From the IMG/VR virus record IMGVR_UViG_3300032288_001215, positions 1 through 23,024 of that record: a stretch of DNA of 23,024 bases; one strand, given 5' to 3'. Below the pieces are notes generated by a model. The model saw only the letters and a list, made by a program, of their open reading frames with translations. It made no database searches and was not told where the DNA came from. The stretch is from a virus. Made by a program: the position numbers and the translations under genes. Below are positions 1-8,591 of this stretch, piece by piece; the stretch's first letter is position 1; each line of letters begins with the position of its first letter.

Positions 1-786
1 CGGATCTCGCTGCTGTCTGGCCACCTGCTGAAGGGGCCACAGCGGATTGCTTTGCGTCGCGCATCTAGTACAGAAGAGGCCGATCTGTTGCTGATGACCA
101 ACAGCAATGATGGCAGCATGGCAGTCTTTTCGATTATGCGCAGCCAGCAGATTACGTCGCCGTCTGAGTACACCACCGATGGTGAATTCATTGATGTGGG
201 CGTGGATGTGACGCAGATCTACTGCGTGGCCAAGCGGGTATTCAATGGCACAACAAGGTACTTTGTTGAGCGCTTCCAGGATGATCTGTATACAGATTGC
301 GCATTTACTGGTGCCGCTGCAGCTAGCGCATCTGGCCTGCCGCATATTGGCAAGGCGTTGGATGTAATCACGGACGGCGTGCCGCAGTCGGATGAAACTG
401 TTAGCGGTGGCGGCTCGGTGACATTTGATCGGGCATCGACCGTTAGCTACGAGGTTGGTCTGCCGATCACGGTCTACGTCAAGACTATGCCTGTCGAGAT
501 TAAGCTGCAGACCGGCAGCCGGGTATCGTTCAAGAAGCGCATTGTTGAGATTGCTGCGGTACTGGAGGAGACACAAAACATTGTGATCAACAATCAGCCG
601 GTGGCGTTTAGGCTGTTGGACAATCCGCTACTGGATGATCCAGAGCCAACCTTCACTGGCATTAAGCGGGTCAATGGTGTACTAGGTTATAGCCGAGAGC
701 AGTCAATTGAGGTGTCGCAGAACTTGCCATTGAAAATGAACTTACTAGGCCTTGACTACCGCGTGGCCGTTTACTCGGGAACATAG
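1..786 (+). CDS. Tail tubular protein B-like (T7 gp12-type) nozzle protein, 5' partial
   Basis: The reading frame is open from base 1 and ends with TAG at 784-786, giving about 261 C-terminal residues; the true start lies upstream of the window. The segment around residues 30-80 (a DDG/NDGS-like turn, then hydrophobic strands, then a conserved-looking RTYFVERF-like strand) is typical of the tubular tail nozzle proteins of T7-like and BPP-1-like podoviruses. These form the distal part of the short tail tube. The remainder is beta-rich with no catalytic motif. The next gene starts 2 bases after the stop, and everything downstream is ejection and fibre genes, which supports a tail role. The assignment rests on recalled family resemblance plus gene order. 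The exact family (gp12 versus P22-like stabilisation protein) is less certain. Confidence 0.72.
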   Translation, partial: RISLLSGHLLKGPQRIALRRASSTEEADLLLMTNSNDGSMAVFSIMRSQQITSPSEYTTDGEFIDVGVDVTQIYCVAKRVFNGTTRYFVERFQDDLYTDCAFTGAAAASASGLPHIGKALDVITDGVPQSDETVSGGGSVTFDRASTVSYEVGLPITVYVKTMPVEIKLQTGSRVSFKKRIVEIAAVLEETQNIVINNQPVAFRLLDNPLLDDPEPTFTGIKRVNGVLGYSREQSIEVSQNLPLKMNLLGLDYRVAVYSGT

Positions 787-788
787 AC

Positions 789-1451
789 ATGGCTGATATT
801 GTTAGGGAAGAATTACTTGGTGCTGCCGGTGGTGGCGCACCTGCAACAGGTGGCATCTCAGGCGGCTCAATAGTTGCAGCCGCAGGGTTTATCTCGGCTT
901 ATGGCGCAGCTCAAGCACAGCAGGCTGCCGCTATCCAGCAGCAGACCGGCTACCTATTGCAGGCACGCGACAACCTCACGGTTGCTGAAGTGCGTGCAGA
1001 TATGTCGCAGCAATATGCTGAGATCCAATCTGGCAGACTGTTAAAGAAAGCTGAGATTGAGGCAAGGAACTACCAGATTGCTGGCAACCAATTGCTAAAG
1101 AATCTGCGCTCGGTAAATGCCACAGCTCGGGCTCGGGCTGCTGCTAGCGGTGTCGCATTCGGCGAAGGTAGTACCGCAGCGGTTCAGCGAGAGAATGTGC
1201 AGAACGTCATGTTTGATGTTGGCATCATGGATTTGAATGCGCTGACAGCTAAAGTGATGGGCTTTGAAGATGCGGCTGCAATGCTGCAATCAACTGAGTA
1301 CCAGAACTTCTTGAATGTGTTTTCGGCACAGCGGCAGGCTGGCCAATACGAGCAAGCAGGCAGAGCGGCGCGTCAGCAAGGTAGCCTGCTGGCTGGTGCT
1401 ACATTGACCCGTGGTGCGGTTGAGCTTGGCCAGACTGTATACAGAGGGTAA
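789..1451 (+). CDS. Internal virion protein, T7 gp14-like
   Basis: 220 residues. The N-terminus (about 1-40) is Gly/Ala-rich and weakly hydrophobic. It is followed by a long Gln/Ala-rich helical region (about 40-150) and an Ala/Gln-rich C-terminus. Such small helical proteins sit directly after the tail tube genes in T7-like podoviruses. There they are carried inside the capsid and ejected, the T7 homologue forming an outer-membrane channel. Position and composition both fit. There is a moderately conserved-looking segment 'ARAAASGVAFGEGS' near residue 115, resembling the 'AxASGVxxxxGS' block of many gp14-like proteins. The start ATG lies 2 bases after the upstream stop. The next gene begins 3 bases after this one ends. 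Confidence 0.7.
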   Translation: MADIVREELLGAAGGGAPATGGISGGSIVAAAGFISAYGAAQAQQAAAIQQQTGYLLQARDNLTVAEVRADMSQQYAEIQSGRLLKKAEIEARNYQIAGNQLLKNLRSVNATARARAAASGVAFGEGSTAAVQRENVQNVMFDVGIMDLNALTAKVMGFEDAAAMLQSTEYQNFLNVFSAQRQAGQYEQAGRAARQQGSLLAGATLTRGAVELGQTVYRG

Positions 1452-1454
1452 GAC

Positions 1455-3248
1455 ATGGCAACCAGAATCGAATCGCGTGGCGTTCAAATAGCAGCACCAG
1501 GTGGCACGCCTATGGAACGCGTGGTGCCGCAGCAGGTGGATTATATGGTGGCTGCCCGCGAAGAAGCGCGTACCTCTGCGACGATGGCTGACATTCTTGA
1601 CCGTATGTCGCAGACTGTATTTGGCATGGCAAAGGATATGGCGGCAGAAGAGGCGTTAAAGTTTGCTGCACAAAATCCAATTACCGATCAGCAATTGCAA
1701 CTGGCAAAAGAGGGTATGCCGTCGGCCATTCCTGGCGTTGGCAAACTTGGCAGCGACTTTACTGTCTACGGCAAGGCATTGCAAAAAGCCAGGATGCTGC
1801 AACTGTCTGGCCACTTTGAGATGGAAGGCCGCAACGAGCTAACCAAGCTGCTGGTAGATGTGCAGAATGGTAATGCCGATTCGCAAAACGTTGCTACTAA
1901 AATTGCCAATGTTACTGATGGCTATGCTAAGTCACTGTCGCAGATTGATGGCGAGGCTGCCATCAAGTTTCGTGCGACGATGGCAACGCATGGAAACACG
2001 GTATTGAATGCTGCATACGAAGCAGAGCAGAAGCGCAAGAAAGCCGCAGACATTTCCAAGTTTGACCTAGACTTTGACAATACTAAGCAGTTGCTTGAAG
2101 CTGCTGTATCTAGGGGATATTGGATTGATGAAAACAATCAACAAAGATCGGTTGATGACCTTTCTAGCATGATTCAAACAGCAATCGTCAATCAGTCAAT
2201 TTTGATTGGTGATGCTGGCATACAAAAAGAATACAGTGAAAAGTTTATGGTTGCGCTGCGTACAGCAAAGATCAATGCTGTAACTAAACATTTGACATCC
2301 GATGAGTTTCTAGCTGATCCATTGGCTACGCTAGACAAAATTAGGCGTGGCGATGTTGGAAAGATGAGCGCAGTGCTGCAGGAAATGACAAGAAATGATT
2401 TTGAGTCTGTGGCAAAGATCTCTGCTAATTTCATGCTGGCAGTAAACCAGCGCGAAGAGATTGGCAGGCGTAAGCGCGAAGATGAAAAGCGCAACGCAGA
2501 AGCAACAGCAATTGATTTGCTTGAGCAGATATATCCAATCAAAGACACCAAAAACCCAACACGCATAAAACTTGTTGAGAAACTAATGGCGCTGCCGCCT
2601 GGGTCGCTTCCTATTGGAACGATCAAGGATCTTCTCGAGCCGGAGAAAGAAGGATCTGGTGATTTGTTGGCTGAATACAATGCGGAAGGTTTAATCTTTG
2701 ATAACAAGATTACTACCAAAGCGCAGCTAGATAGAATTCCTGGTTTAAACCTTAAACAAAGAATGTCATTGCAACGGTTGATGAATAAGGAAAATAAATC
2801 TGGCGATAGAGAGCTAGATTCTGGATTGAACAAACTTGCCGGTATAAATGCCGATCCTGGAACAATTGTTGTGCTTGACAAGAACAGCGAAGAATTTAAA
2901 CGCAAACAAAGGTTAAAAATTAGATCTTTAGAAATACAGTCTGAGGCAATAGCAAAAGGCGAAACAATAAATGAGCGTCAAGTTTTGAATAAACTTGAAT
3001 CTGAAATTTTTGCAAAAGCAAATACTTCTGACGCAAAGCAAGCCAAGGAATCGCTAGATTACTTTGTGATTGATAAGAGCGGTCGCGCAAAGCCAGACAA
3101 GGATTGGATTACTGGCCCGATCAATCGGCAGACTTTGCCAGCGCTAAAGCAAAAGGCTGAAGCGACAAAAGATCCTGGTGACCGTACTAGAAGGCTGCGC
3201 CAGATCCAAGAACTTGAGCGCCTGCTAAAAATATCTGAGGGAGGCTGA
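1455..3248 (+). CDS. Internal virion (DNA ejection) protein, gp15-like position
   Basis: 597 residues, almost wholly predicted helical and charged, with no signal peptide or membrane segment. Residues about 30-75 contain an amphipathic Met/Ala-rich helix; residues about 330-360 are a Lys/Arg/Glu-rich coiled-coil-like stretch. Size, helical nature and position after the gp14-like protein match the middle internal core protein of T7-type podoviruses, which helps form the trans-envelope ejection conduit. I see no enzymatic motif. The ATG is preceded by AGAGGG. Base composition becomes visibly more A/T-rich from about 2500 to 3060 than at the gene's start, suggesting mosaic origin. Function is inferred mainly from context. 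Confidence 0.6.
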   Translation: MATRIESRGVQIAAPGGTPMERVVPQQVDYMVAAREEARTSATMADILDRMSQTVFGMAKDMAAEEALKFAAQNPITDQQLQLAKEGMPSAIPGVGKLGSDFTVYGKALQKARMLQLSGHFEMEGRNELTKLLVDVQNGNADSQNVATKIANVTDGYAKSLSQIDGEAAIKFRATMATHGNTVLNAAYEAEQKRKKAADISKFDLDFDNTKQLLEAAVSRGYWIDENNQQRSVDDLSSMIQTAIVNQSILIGDAGIQKEYSEKFMVALRTAKINAVTKHLTSDEFLADPLATLDKIRRGDVGKMSAVLQEMTRNDFESVAKISANFMLAVNQREEIGRRKREDEKRNAEATAIDLLEQIYPIKDTKNPTRIKLVEKLMALPPGSLPIGTIKDLLEPEKEGSGDLLAEYNAEGLIFDNKITTKAQLDRIPGLNLKQRMSLQRLMNKENKSGDRELDSGLNKLAGINADPGTIVVLDKNSEEFKRKQRLKIRSLEIQSEAIAKGETINERQVLNKLESEIFAKANTSDAKQAKESLDYFVIDKSGRAKPDKDWITGPINRQTLPALKQKAEATKDPGDRTRRLRQIQELERLLKISEGG

Positions 3249-3249
3249 A

Positions 3250-5640
3250 GTGGCATACAGCCAAATTGAACAGCGTTACATGGACATGATTGTGGAGGGG
3301 TACTTCCCCACCACGCCACCAGAGCCTGCGCCAGAGGAGCCTAGCCTAGAAGGTGTCCAGCTGGCCGCTGGCCCGAGCAAAACGCGCACAGACGCGCCTT
3401 CTGGTGCTGGCTTGCCTAAAGCGCCGACCACGCCTGAACAGGCTGCGGAGATGATGCGCAATATGCCGCTGGCAACGCAATCGGAAATGATCATGCGCAG
3501 GATTGCAGAGGATCAGAAGGCTGGCGTTGTAGGCTCTGTCATTCCAAAAGATATGACAATGCGTCAAAATATGGTTAGCGGTATGCAGCAGATGCTTATT
3601 GATAATACAGGCATGGACAATGCACGCGCACGCAAACTATCTGAAACGATGTTTGGTGGCGAAAGCTCTGGCATACCGTTAGGTATTGGCTTGATAGATT
3701 TAACGCCGTTTGTCATTCCACTTGCCGCGCAGGAGGCAGGCATCTCTGCTGGTGAGGCAAGAGAGGCTGCGCAGGCGGGCGAGTATGGCAAAGCTGCATT
3801 GAGTTACGGAACTGGCGTGCTGCAGGGATTGGATGTTGTGCCTGGCGTTGCGCTTGCCGCAAAAGGTGGCAAGGCTGTAGGCGAAGCGCTGGCACCAGTA
3901 GCCGGTGAAATGATTGAAGGCTATTTGCGCAAGACTGGCGGCTTGATGGATGTCGCTCCTGGCGGTGGGGCTGGAAATCCACTAACGCCAAAAATTGATT
4001 TGCTACCAGGCGTTAACGTCAATCCAGGAAATAAGATTGGCGTTGAACAAGATTTACGAGTTAAGGTTGCTGATTTAAATTTTGAAATGCCAGACAAGCC
4101 ATTGCTTGTTTTGTCTACTAATGAAAAGAATGTAAGCAAGCAAATTGAAAACTTAGATGTAATTTTTAATAAATTCCCGGATCCAATACTGACGCAAGAC
4201 TCTTGGACAAAAATACTGGGCTATGCTTTTAAAACAGACGAAGTTCCAGTTCCTCCATACGCAGCAATTAAAGCTCTTGAGTCTCCAGAAAATTTAGCAG
4301 CACCATTGCGTAAATTAACGCAAGGACAAATTGATGACGCAAGCGCAGGATTTAAAAACGCAGAACAATTTAAAGAGCTATATACATCTGGCAAAGCTGA
4401 TGTAGTTACTACTGGCAAACTATTTTTGTGGTCGTTCTTGTCTCGCGGTGTAAGCCCATATGTGCAAGAAGGTTTGTTTATGGACGCAATTAGCGGGATT
4501 GAACCTTTTATAAAAAAGGCAGCATCTGGAAAATTTGATAAAGCAGATTTGAATGAGTATTTGAATTGGGCATCAACCGTTGCTGGTAAGGGTTCTGGTC
4601 AACCAGGCTCTGGCGCAATGCATAACCTTAATGCGTTTGGCAAAAACTTTTTAACAAAGTTGGCAATTAAGGATGCTGATGGAATTACTGGCTTGCAAAA
4701 AGTCCATGAAATGATGGCAAACCCAAATATGAGCGGGCCACAAATTAGGCGAGAGTTTGCAAAGATCGGAACAGGTGTCGGTATTGATAATAAGGTTGTA
4801 AGTTTTACGTTGCTTGTCAGTGGCCGCACTGATGTGCTTGTGATTGATCGGGTGCAATTAAGAAACCTTTGGGATGATGGAAGATTTGCTGGTAAGAATC
4901 TGTGGGATGGCCGTTCTGAAAAAAGAATGGTTAAGAAAAAAGACGGAAAAGAAGTGGAAGAAAGCGCTCAAATTGCAGGCACCGCACTTTCCGAAATTAC
5001 ATATGGTGCCAAAGGTTTGCTTGTGTATGAGGCAATTGAAAGAGCGATGGCGCAGCGCCTTAAGGAAGCGTACCGATTGGTTGGCCGCGAAGGCGATGCC
5101 TCGCTTGGTCGCTATCATTGGGAAACATGGGTTGCTGGATCACAGCAAGAAGCTAGCCACGGAACAATTGACGCGATCATGCGTGAAGCCGCTGGAGTGC
5201 CGCAGCCATTTAAGGGTGTGACGGCCAAGCAAGGCGAATACGGAATGTATGACTACGGGGCAAAATATGGTGTGGATGATGCCGGGCCATATTTTATTTA
5301 TGACAACTCTAAAGGCGAACAATATAGGTTTACCGTGCCAGAATACCGTGATATGTTGACGGCAATAAAAGATCCAAAATCAGGTGTTGTTCCAAAAAAT
5401 TTCAGAGTTTCTTCCAGTGGCAACGCGCCTTGGTTTGAACGGCCTGAAGTCAATAGGAGTAAGTTAGATGAACTTATCGCAGCAAGAGGCAGCAGAATTG
5501 GAAACGCGCCAGGTGGAGAACAATCTATTCCAGCAAATGGCAAAAGTCCAACAACCAATGCAGCCAGAACAAGAACCGCAAGAGCAAGAAGCTCAATCGT
5601 AAAAGGGAGCGCCATTGCTCCAGAACAAGGAGCTGAATAA
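3250..5640 (+). CDS. Internal virion protein with an Ogg-like HhH DNA glycosylase signature
   Basis: 796 residues from a GTG start one base after the upstream stop. Residues 1-60 are Pro-rich, then a helical region, then a hydrophobic Gly/Ala stretch at about 141-215 that could insert in a membrane. Residues about 430-560 hold the notable part: GIDNK (Lys515), a Ser, a hydrophobic run, Gly525, then VIDR (Asp533) and a Leu/Arg-rich helix. This matches the helix-hairpin-helix-GPD pattern of archaeal Ogg glycosylase/lyases, where a catalytic Lys and Asp are also 18 residues apart. A further conserved-looking block, YHWETW, lies near residue 625. The C-terminal 60 residues are low complexity. Context says it is packaged and ejected; enzymatic activity is inferred only from the motif. 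The A/T-rich 4017-5000 segment contains the domain. Confidence 0.62.
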   Translation: MAYSQIEQRYMDMIVEGYFPTTPPEPAPEEPSLEGVQLAAGPSKTRTDAPSGAGLPKAPTTPEQAAEMMRNMPLATQSEMIMRRIAEDQKAGVVGSVIPKDMTMRQNMVSGMQQMLIDNTGMDNARARKLSETMFGGESSGIPLGIGLIDLTPFVIPLAAQEAGISAGEAREAAQAGEYGKAALSYGTGVLQGLDVVPGVALAAKGGKAVGEALAPVAGEMIEGYLRKTGGLMDVAPGGGAGNPLTPKIDLLPGVNVNPGNKIGVEQDLRVKVADLNFEMPDKPLLVLSTNEKNVSKQIENLDVIFNKFPDPILTQDSWTKILGYAFKTDEVPVPPYAAIKALESPENLAAPLRKLTQGQIDDASAGFKNAEQFKELYTSGKADVVTTGKLFLWSFLSRGVSPYVQEGLFMDAISGIEPFIKKAASGKFDKADLNEYLNWASTVAGKGSGQPGSGAMHNLNAFGKNFLTKLAIKDADGITGLQKVHEMMANPNMSGPQIRREFAKIGTGVGIDNKVVSFTLLVSGRTDVLVIDRVQLRNLWDDGRFAGKNLWDGRSEKRMVKKKDGKEVEESAQIAGTALSEITYGAKGLLVYEAIERAMAQRLKEAYRLVGREGDASLGRYHWETWVAGSQQEASHGTIDAIMREAAGVPQPFKGVTAKQGEYGMYDYGAKYGVDDAGPYFIYDNSKGEQYRFTVPEYRDMLTAIKDPKSGVVPKNFRVSSSGNAPWFERPEVNRSKLDELIAARGSRIGNAPGGEQSIPANGKSPTTNAARTRTARARSSIVKGSAIAPEQGAE

Positions 5641-8558
5641 TGGCCAACTCACTTGAGCAGCGTCTAGGTTCTATCCTGCCTGACCCAGCGGCACCGGCTA
5701 CCGGTGAGGTTCCGCTTGAGCCGTTCCCAATAGAAGCGCCTGCAGAGTCGCCTGATATGCTGGCTGGTGATCCTGGCTCACCCAGCATGGACGGGATGCA
5801 GGTTGCTGGTCTTGGCTCTATCCTGCGCAAAGCAGTCACCAAAGCAGAGCCCAGCGCTGGCCGCCGGATACTGAGCGATGTAACGCCAGCAGGTGAATTG
5901 CCGGAGGCTGGCAAGGTCGGTCGGATGACCGTTATTCCTGAAGCTGACCAGGCATTGGCTGACAAGGTTAAGCAGGCCACAGAGGCCCGCCAGGCTGCTG
6001 GCGCAACCAAGGGCAAACCATCACCCACCACCGCAGAGCGTGCCGCTGGTGTGCCGGTTGAGCCATTTAACCTATCGCGCTACCAGACTGATGACGCTGC
6101 CGCTGTAGTTGGTGGCGTGGCTGATGCGCTTGGCATCAAGACCCAGCGCGTCACGTTTGATGAGATCAAGCAGAAGGCAGAAGCCAGCGGTATTAGCGAG
6201 TCATTCCTTGCCAGGCTAACCACGCCTGATGGCGGGATGCTGCCCAGCGCTGTGGATACCTACAAGGCACTGCAGGTGCTGGAGTCGAGCGCTGTTGAAC
6301 TAGATCGTTTATTCAAGCTGGTGGATTCTGGCATGGCCACCGATGTGGACAAGCTGGCGCTACGTCAGCAGATTGCTTTCCACGGGCTGGTGCAGAAGGG
6401 TGTCAAAGGCATCCAGACTGAAACAGCTCGAGCGCTGGCTGTGATGCGTATGCCACGCGATGGCAAGTCACAGGCACTGCGCCAGGTGCTGGATGAGTTT
6501 GGTGGCGACAATGCGCTGACCGATCTGGCACGGTCTTACATATCGCTGGAGGGTCGCGCAGCCAAGAATGCTCTGGTAGAAAAGTCGATGATGTCAGGTG
6601 TCAAAGACGTATGGATGACAACCTGGATCAATGGCCTGCTATCGTCGCCTGTGACCCACGCCAAGAACATTGTTTCTAACTCGCTATTCGGTCTGTACCA
6701 GATCCCCGAACGCTTGGTGGCTGGCCTGTATTCCAACTATTTGCCGCAGAAGATAAGAGCCGGAGAGCTGCTACCTGGGCTGCGCTGGTTTGGCGACAGA
6801 GTGCCAGGCAGCGAGGCCGAGCGCATTGAACTGGACGAAGCATTGACGATGACGTTGTCGCTGCGCAATGCCATCATGGAAGGCTTTGAGCTGGCCTCCA
6901 AGGCGTGGAAAACGAACAGCCCACAGCTCGACATTGCCAGCAAGGTTGAACTCAGCCGCGCCCCTATGGAAGGTTTGGGCGAATCCTTGCAGCGCATGAC
7001 AGGTGCCAAGCCTGATAGTTGGATTGGCAAGGGCATGGATTACTACGGCACAGCGATCACCTTGCCTGGCCGTGCGTTGATGACTGAAGATGAATTCTTC
7101 AAGGGCGTGCTGTACCGCATGGAGATGAATGCGCAGATAACGCGCCGCTCGAAGAAGATCTACCGCGAGTCGCTGGCATCTGGCATGAATGAACAGGACG
7201 CAATTGCTCGGGCAACCAAGGAAGCCGAGGATCTGCTGGCCAACCCGCCACGCGACTTGGATGAGGCTGCGATGGAGTTTGCCAAACAAGGCACTTTCCA
7301 GGCAGATCTGCCACCAGCTCTGGCTTCACTGCAGCGCGTATTCAATCACCCAGTTGGCAAGATCATCGTGCCATTCTTTAAGACACCGGCAAATATTGGA
7401 TTGAATGTTGTGGAGCGCACACCGTTTGCTCCGCTGTCATCTCGGTGGCGGCAGGAGATTGCAGCCGGTGGCCCGCAGCGCGACATGGCAATGGCCAAGG
7501 TATCGCTGGGCTCAACCGTGTTGGCAGGCTTTGCCTTGTGGGCTGCAGAAGGCAACCTGACCGGTCGCGGGCCAGAACGCAAAGAAGAGCGCGATGCCTT
7601 GATGCGCACGGGCTGGCAGCCCTACAGCATGAAGCTGGGCGACAAATGGTACAGCTTCCAAGGCATGGAGCCGATTGGCGCTTTGATGGCCATTGCTGCT
7701 GACTATGCCGAGTATGCCAAGCATGAGCCAGATGCTGGCAAGGTTGAGGAGGTATTCCTTGGCGCGACCTATGGCTTGTATGAGTACCTGAAAGAGCAGC
7801 CCTATTTGCAGGGCATTGCTGATGTTGGCAAGCTGATTGGCTTCAATGAGTCTGGCCGGGTTGATGGCGAGAAGATTGTCAACGGACTGACCAAGCAGTT
7901 TGGTGGTTTCCTAATTGGCGGCTCGCCTGGCGGCGCATACAGCTCATCGGTAGCAGCCATTGATCGCCTGCTAGATCCGACTAGGAAGGACACCAAGGCC
8001 AGTCCAGATCTGCCAATGGGCGTGCGTGGTTTTGTCGAAGCATTCAACCAGTACCGCAGCCGCTTGCCTTACTTCAGCGAGTCTGTGCCTGATGCGCTCA
8101 ATCTGTGGGGCGATACCATGAAGCGCAGCCAAGGCAACCCACTAGAGCTGGTGCTGCCGACCAGGGTGTCGCCAGATCAATTCTCTGAGGTGGATGACTT
8201 GCTGGTGGAGATCGGCTCACCGATTGGTGTGCCTGACCGCAAGACATCATTTACCCTGGGCGAAGGTGCAGGCTCAATGTCATCACCAATTGAATTGTCG
8301 CCAGAGCAATATAACCGGCTGCTGACAATTTATGGCAAGGAAACTGCAGCCAAGCAGACGATTCTCGACACCATGCAAATGCCAGGGTATGACCTGCTGC
8401 CGCTGGATCAGAAACAGAAGATGATTCAAGGCGTACACAGTAAATTCATGGGCTTTGCAAAAAGACAACTGATGTCAGAATTCCCTGAAATTCAAGACAA
8501 AATCATAGAGGTTGGCGAGGCTCGTCAATCCTATGGCATCTATTACAAACCAGATTAA
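5640..8558 (+). CDS. Large internal virion / DNA ejection protein
   Basis: 972 residues; the ATG overlaps the preceding TAA (TAATG). Residues 1-130 are Pro/Ala/Gly-rich and probably unstructured. The block around residues 320-350, containing TWINGLLSSPVTHAKN, is a motif I associate with very large phage ejection proteins. Residues about 600-640 contain a hydrophobic Ala/Leu/Val stretch ending in ALWAAEG that could be a membrane helix, and other Gly/Ala hydrophobic segments follow around 760. I find no lytic transglycosylase motif, unlike T7 gp16. As the largest protein of the late cluster, placed just before the fibre, it is likely the inner ejection protein that crosses the cytoplasmic membrane. 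Composition is G/C-richer than in the upstream gene, so the junction near 5600 may be a recombination boundary. Confidence 0.62.
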   Translation: MANSLEQRLGSILPDPAAPATGEVPLEPFPIEAPAESPDMLAGDPGSPSMDGMQVAGLGSILRKAVTKAEPSAGRRILSDVTPAGELPEAGKVGRMTVIPEADQALADKVKQATEARQAAGATKGKPSPTTAERAAGVPVEPFNLSRYQTDDAAAVVGGVADALGIKTQRVTFDEIKQKAEASGISESFLARLTTPDGGMLPSAVDTYKALQVLESSAVELDRLFKLVDSGMATDVDKLALRQQIAFHGLVQKGVKGIQTETARALAVMRMPRDGKSQALRQVLDEFGGDNALTDLARSYISLEGRAAKNALVEKSMMSGVKDVWMTTWINGLLSSPVTHAKNIVSNSLFGLYQIPERLVAGLYSNYLPQKIRAGELLPGLRWFGDRVPGSEAERIELDEALTMTLSLRNAIMEGFELASKAWKTNSPQLDIASKVELSRAPMEGLGESLQRMTGAKPDSWIGKGMDYYGTAITLPGRALMTEDEFFKGVLYRMEMNAQITRRSKKIYRESLASGMNEQDAIARATKEAEDLLANPPRDLDEAAMEFAKQGTFQADLPPALASLQRVFNHPVGKIIVPFFKTPANIGLNVVERTPFAPLSSRWRQEIAAGGPQRDMAMAKVSLGSTVLAGFALWAAEGNLTGRGPERKEERDALMRTGWQPYSMKLGDKWYSFQGMEPIGALMAIAADYAEYAKHEPDAGKVEEVFLGATYGLYEYLKEQPYLQGIADVGKLIGFNESGRVDGEKIVNGLTKQFGGFLIGGSPGGAYSSSVAAIDRLLDPTRKDTKASPDLPMGVRGFVEAFNQYRSRLPYFSESVPDALNLWGDTMKRSQGNPLELVLPTRVSPDQFSEVDDLLVEIGSPIGVPDRKTSFTLGEGAGSMSSPIELSPEQYNRLLTIYGKETAAKQTILDTMQMPGYDLLPLDQKQKMIQGVHSKFMGFAKRQLMSEFPEIQDKIIEVGEARQSYGIYYKPD

Positions 8559-8569
8559 GCTAGTACAAT
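8542..8569 (+). promoter_or_regulatory. Weak candidate promoter ahead of the tail fibre gene
   Basis: The only real gap in the structural block (8559-8591) holds TACAAT at 8564-8569, one base off the sigma-70 -10 consensus. ATTACA lies 16 bases upstream at 8542-8547 (four of six -35 positions). It would give the fibre module its own transcript. Such matches arise easily by chance, so confidence is low. Confidence 0.22.
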
Positions 8570-8591
8570 TTTGACAAGGAAGGGTTAAACC

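Noticed and set aside
2192-2905. 237-aa open frame on the - strand
   Set aside because: It is antisense to the 597-aa internal virion gene, Ser/Leu/Ile-rich in the way antisense frames are, and has no RBS or neighbours on that strand.
4874-5221. 115-aa + strand frame inside the 796-aa gene
   Set aside because: It lies wholly within a well-supported gene, shows no domain, and its Lys/Arg-rich content comes from the frame shift of that gene.
5525-6031. 168-aa - strand frame spanning two late genes
   Set aside because: It crosses a coupled gene junction, has low-complexity Pro/Ala/Ser content, and no ribosome site.
8571-8576. TTGACA just before the fibre gene as a -35 box
   Set aside because: No -10 element exists between it and the ATG at 8592; the sequence leads directly into the ribosome-binding site.
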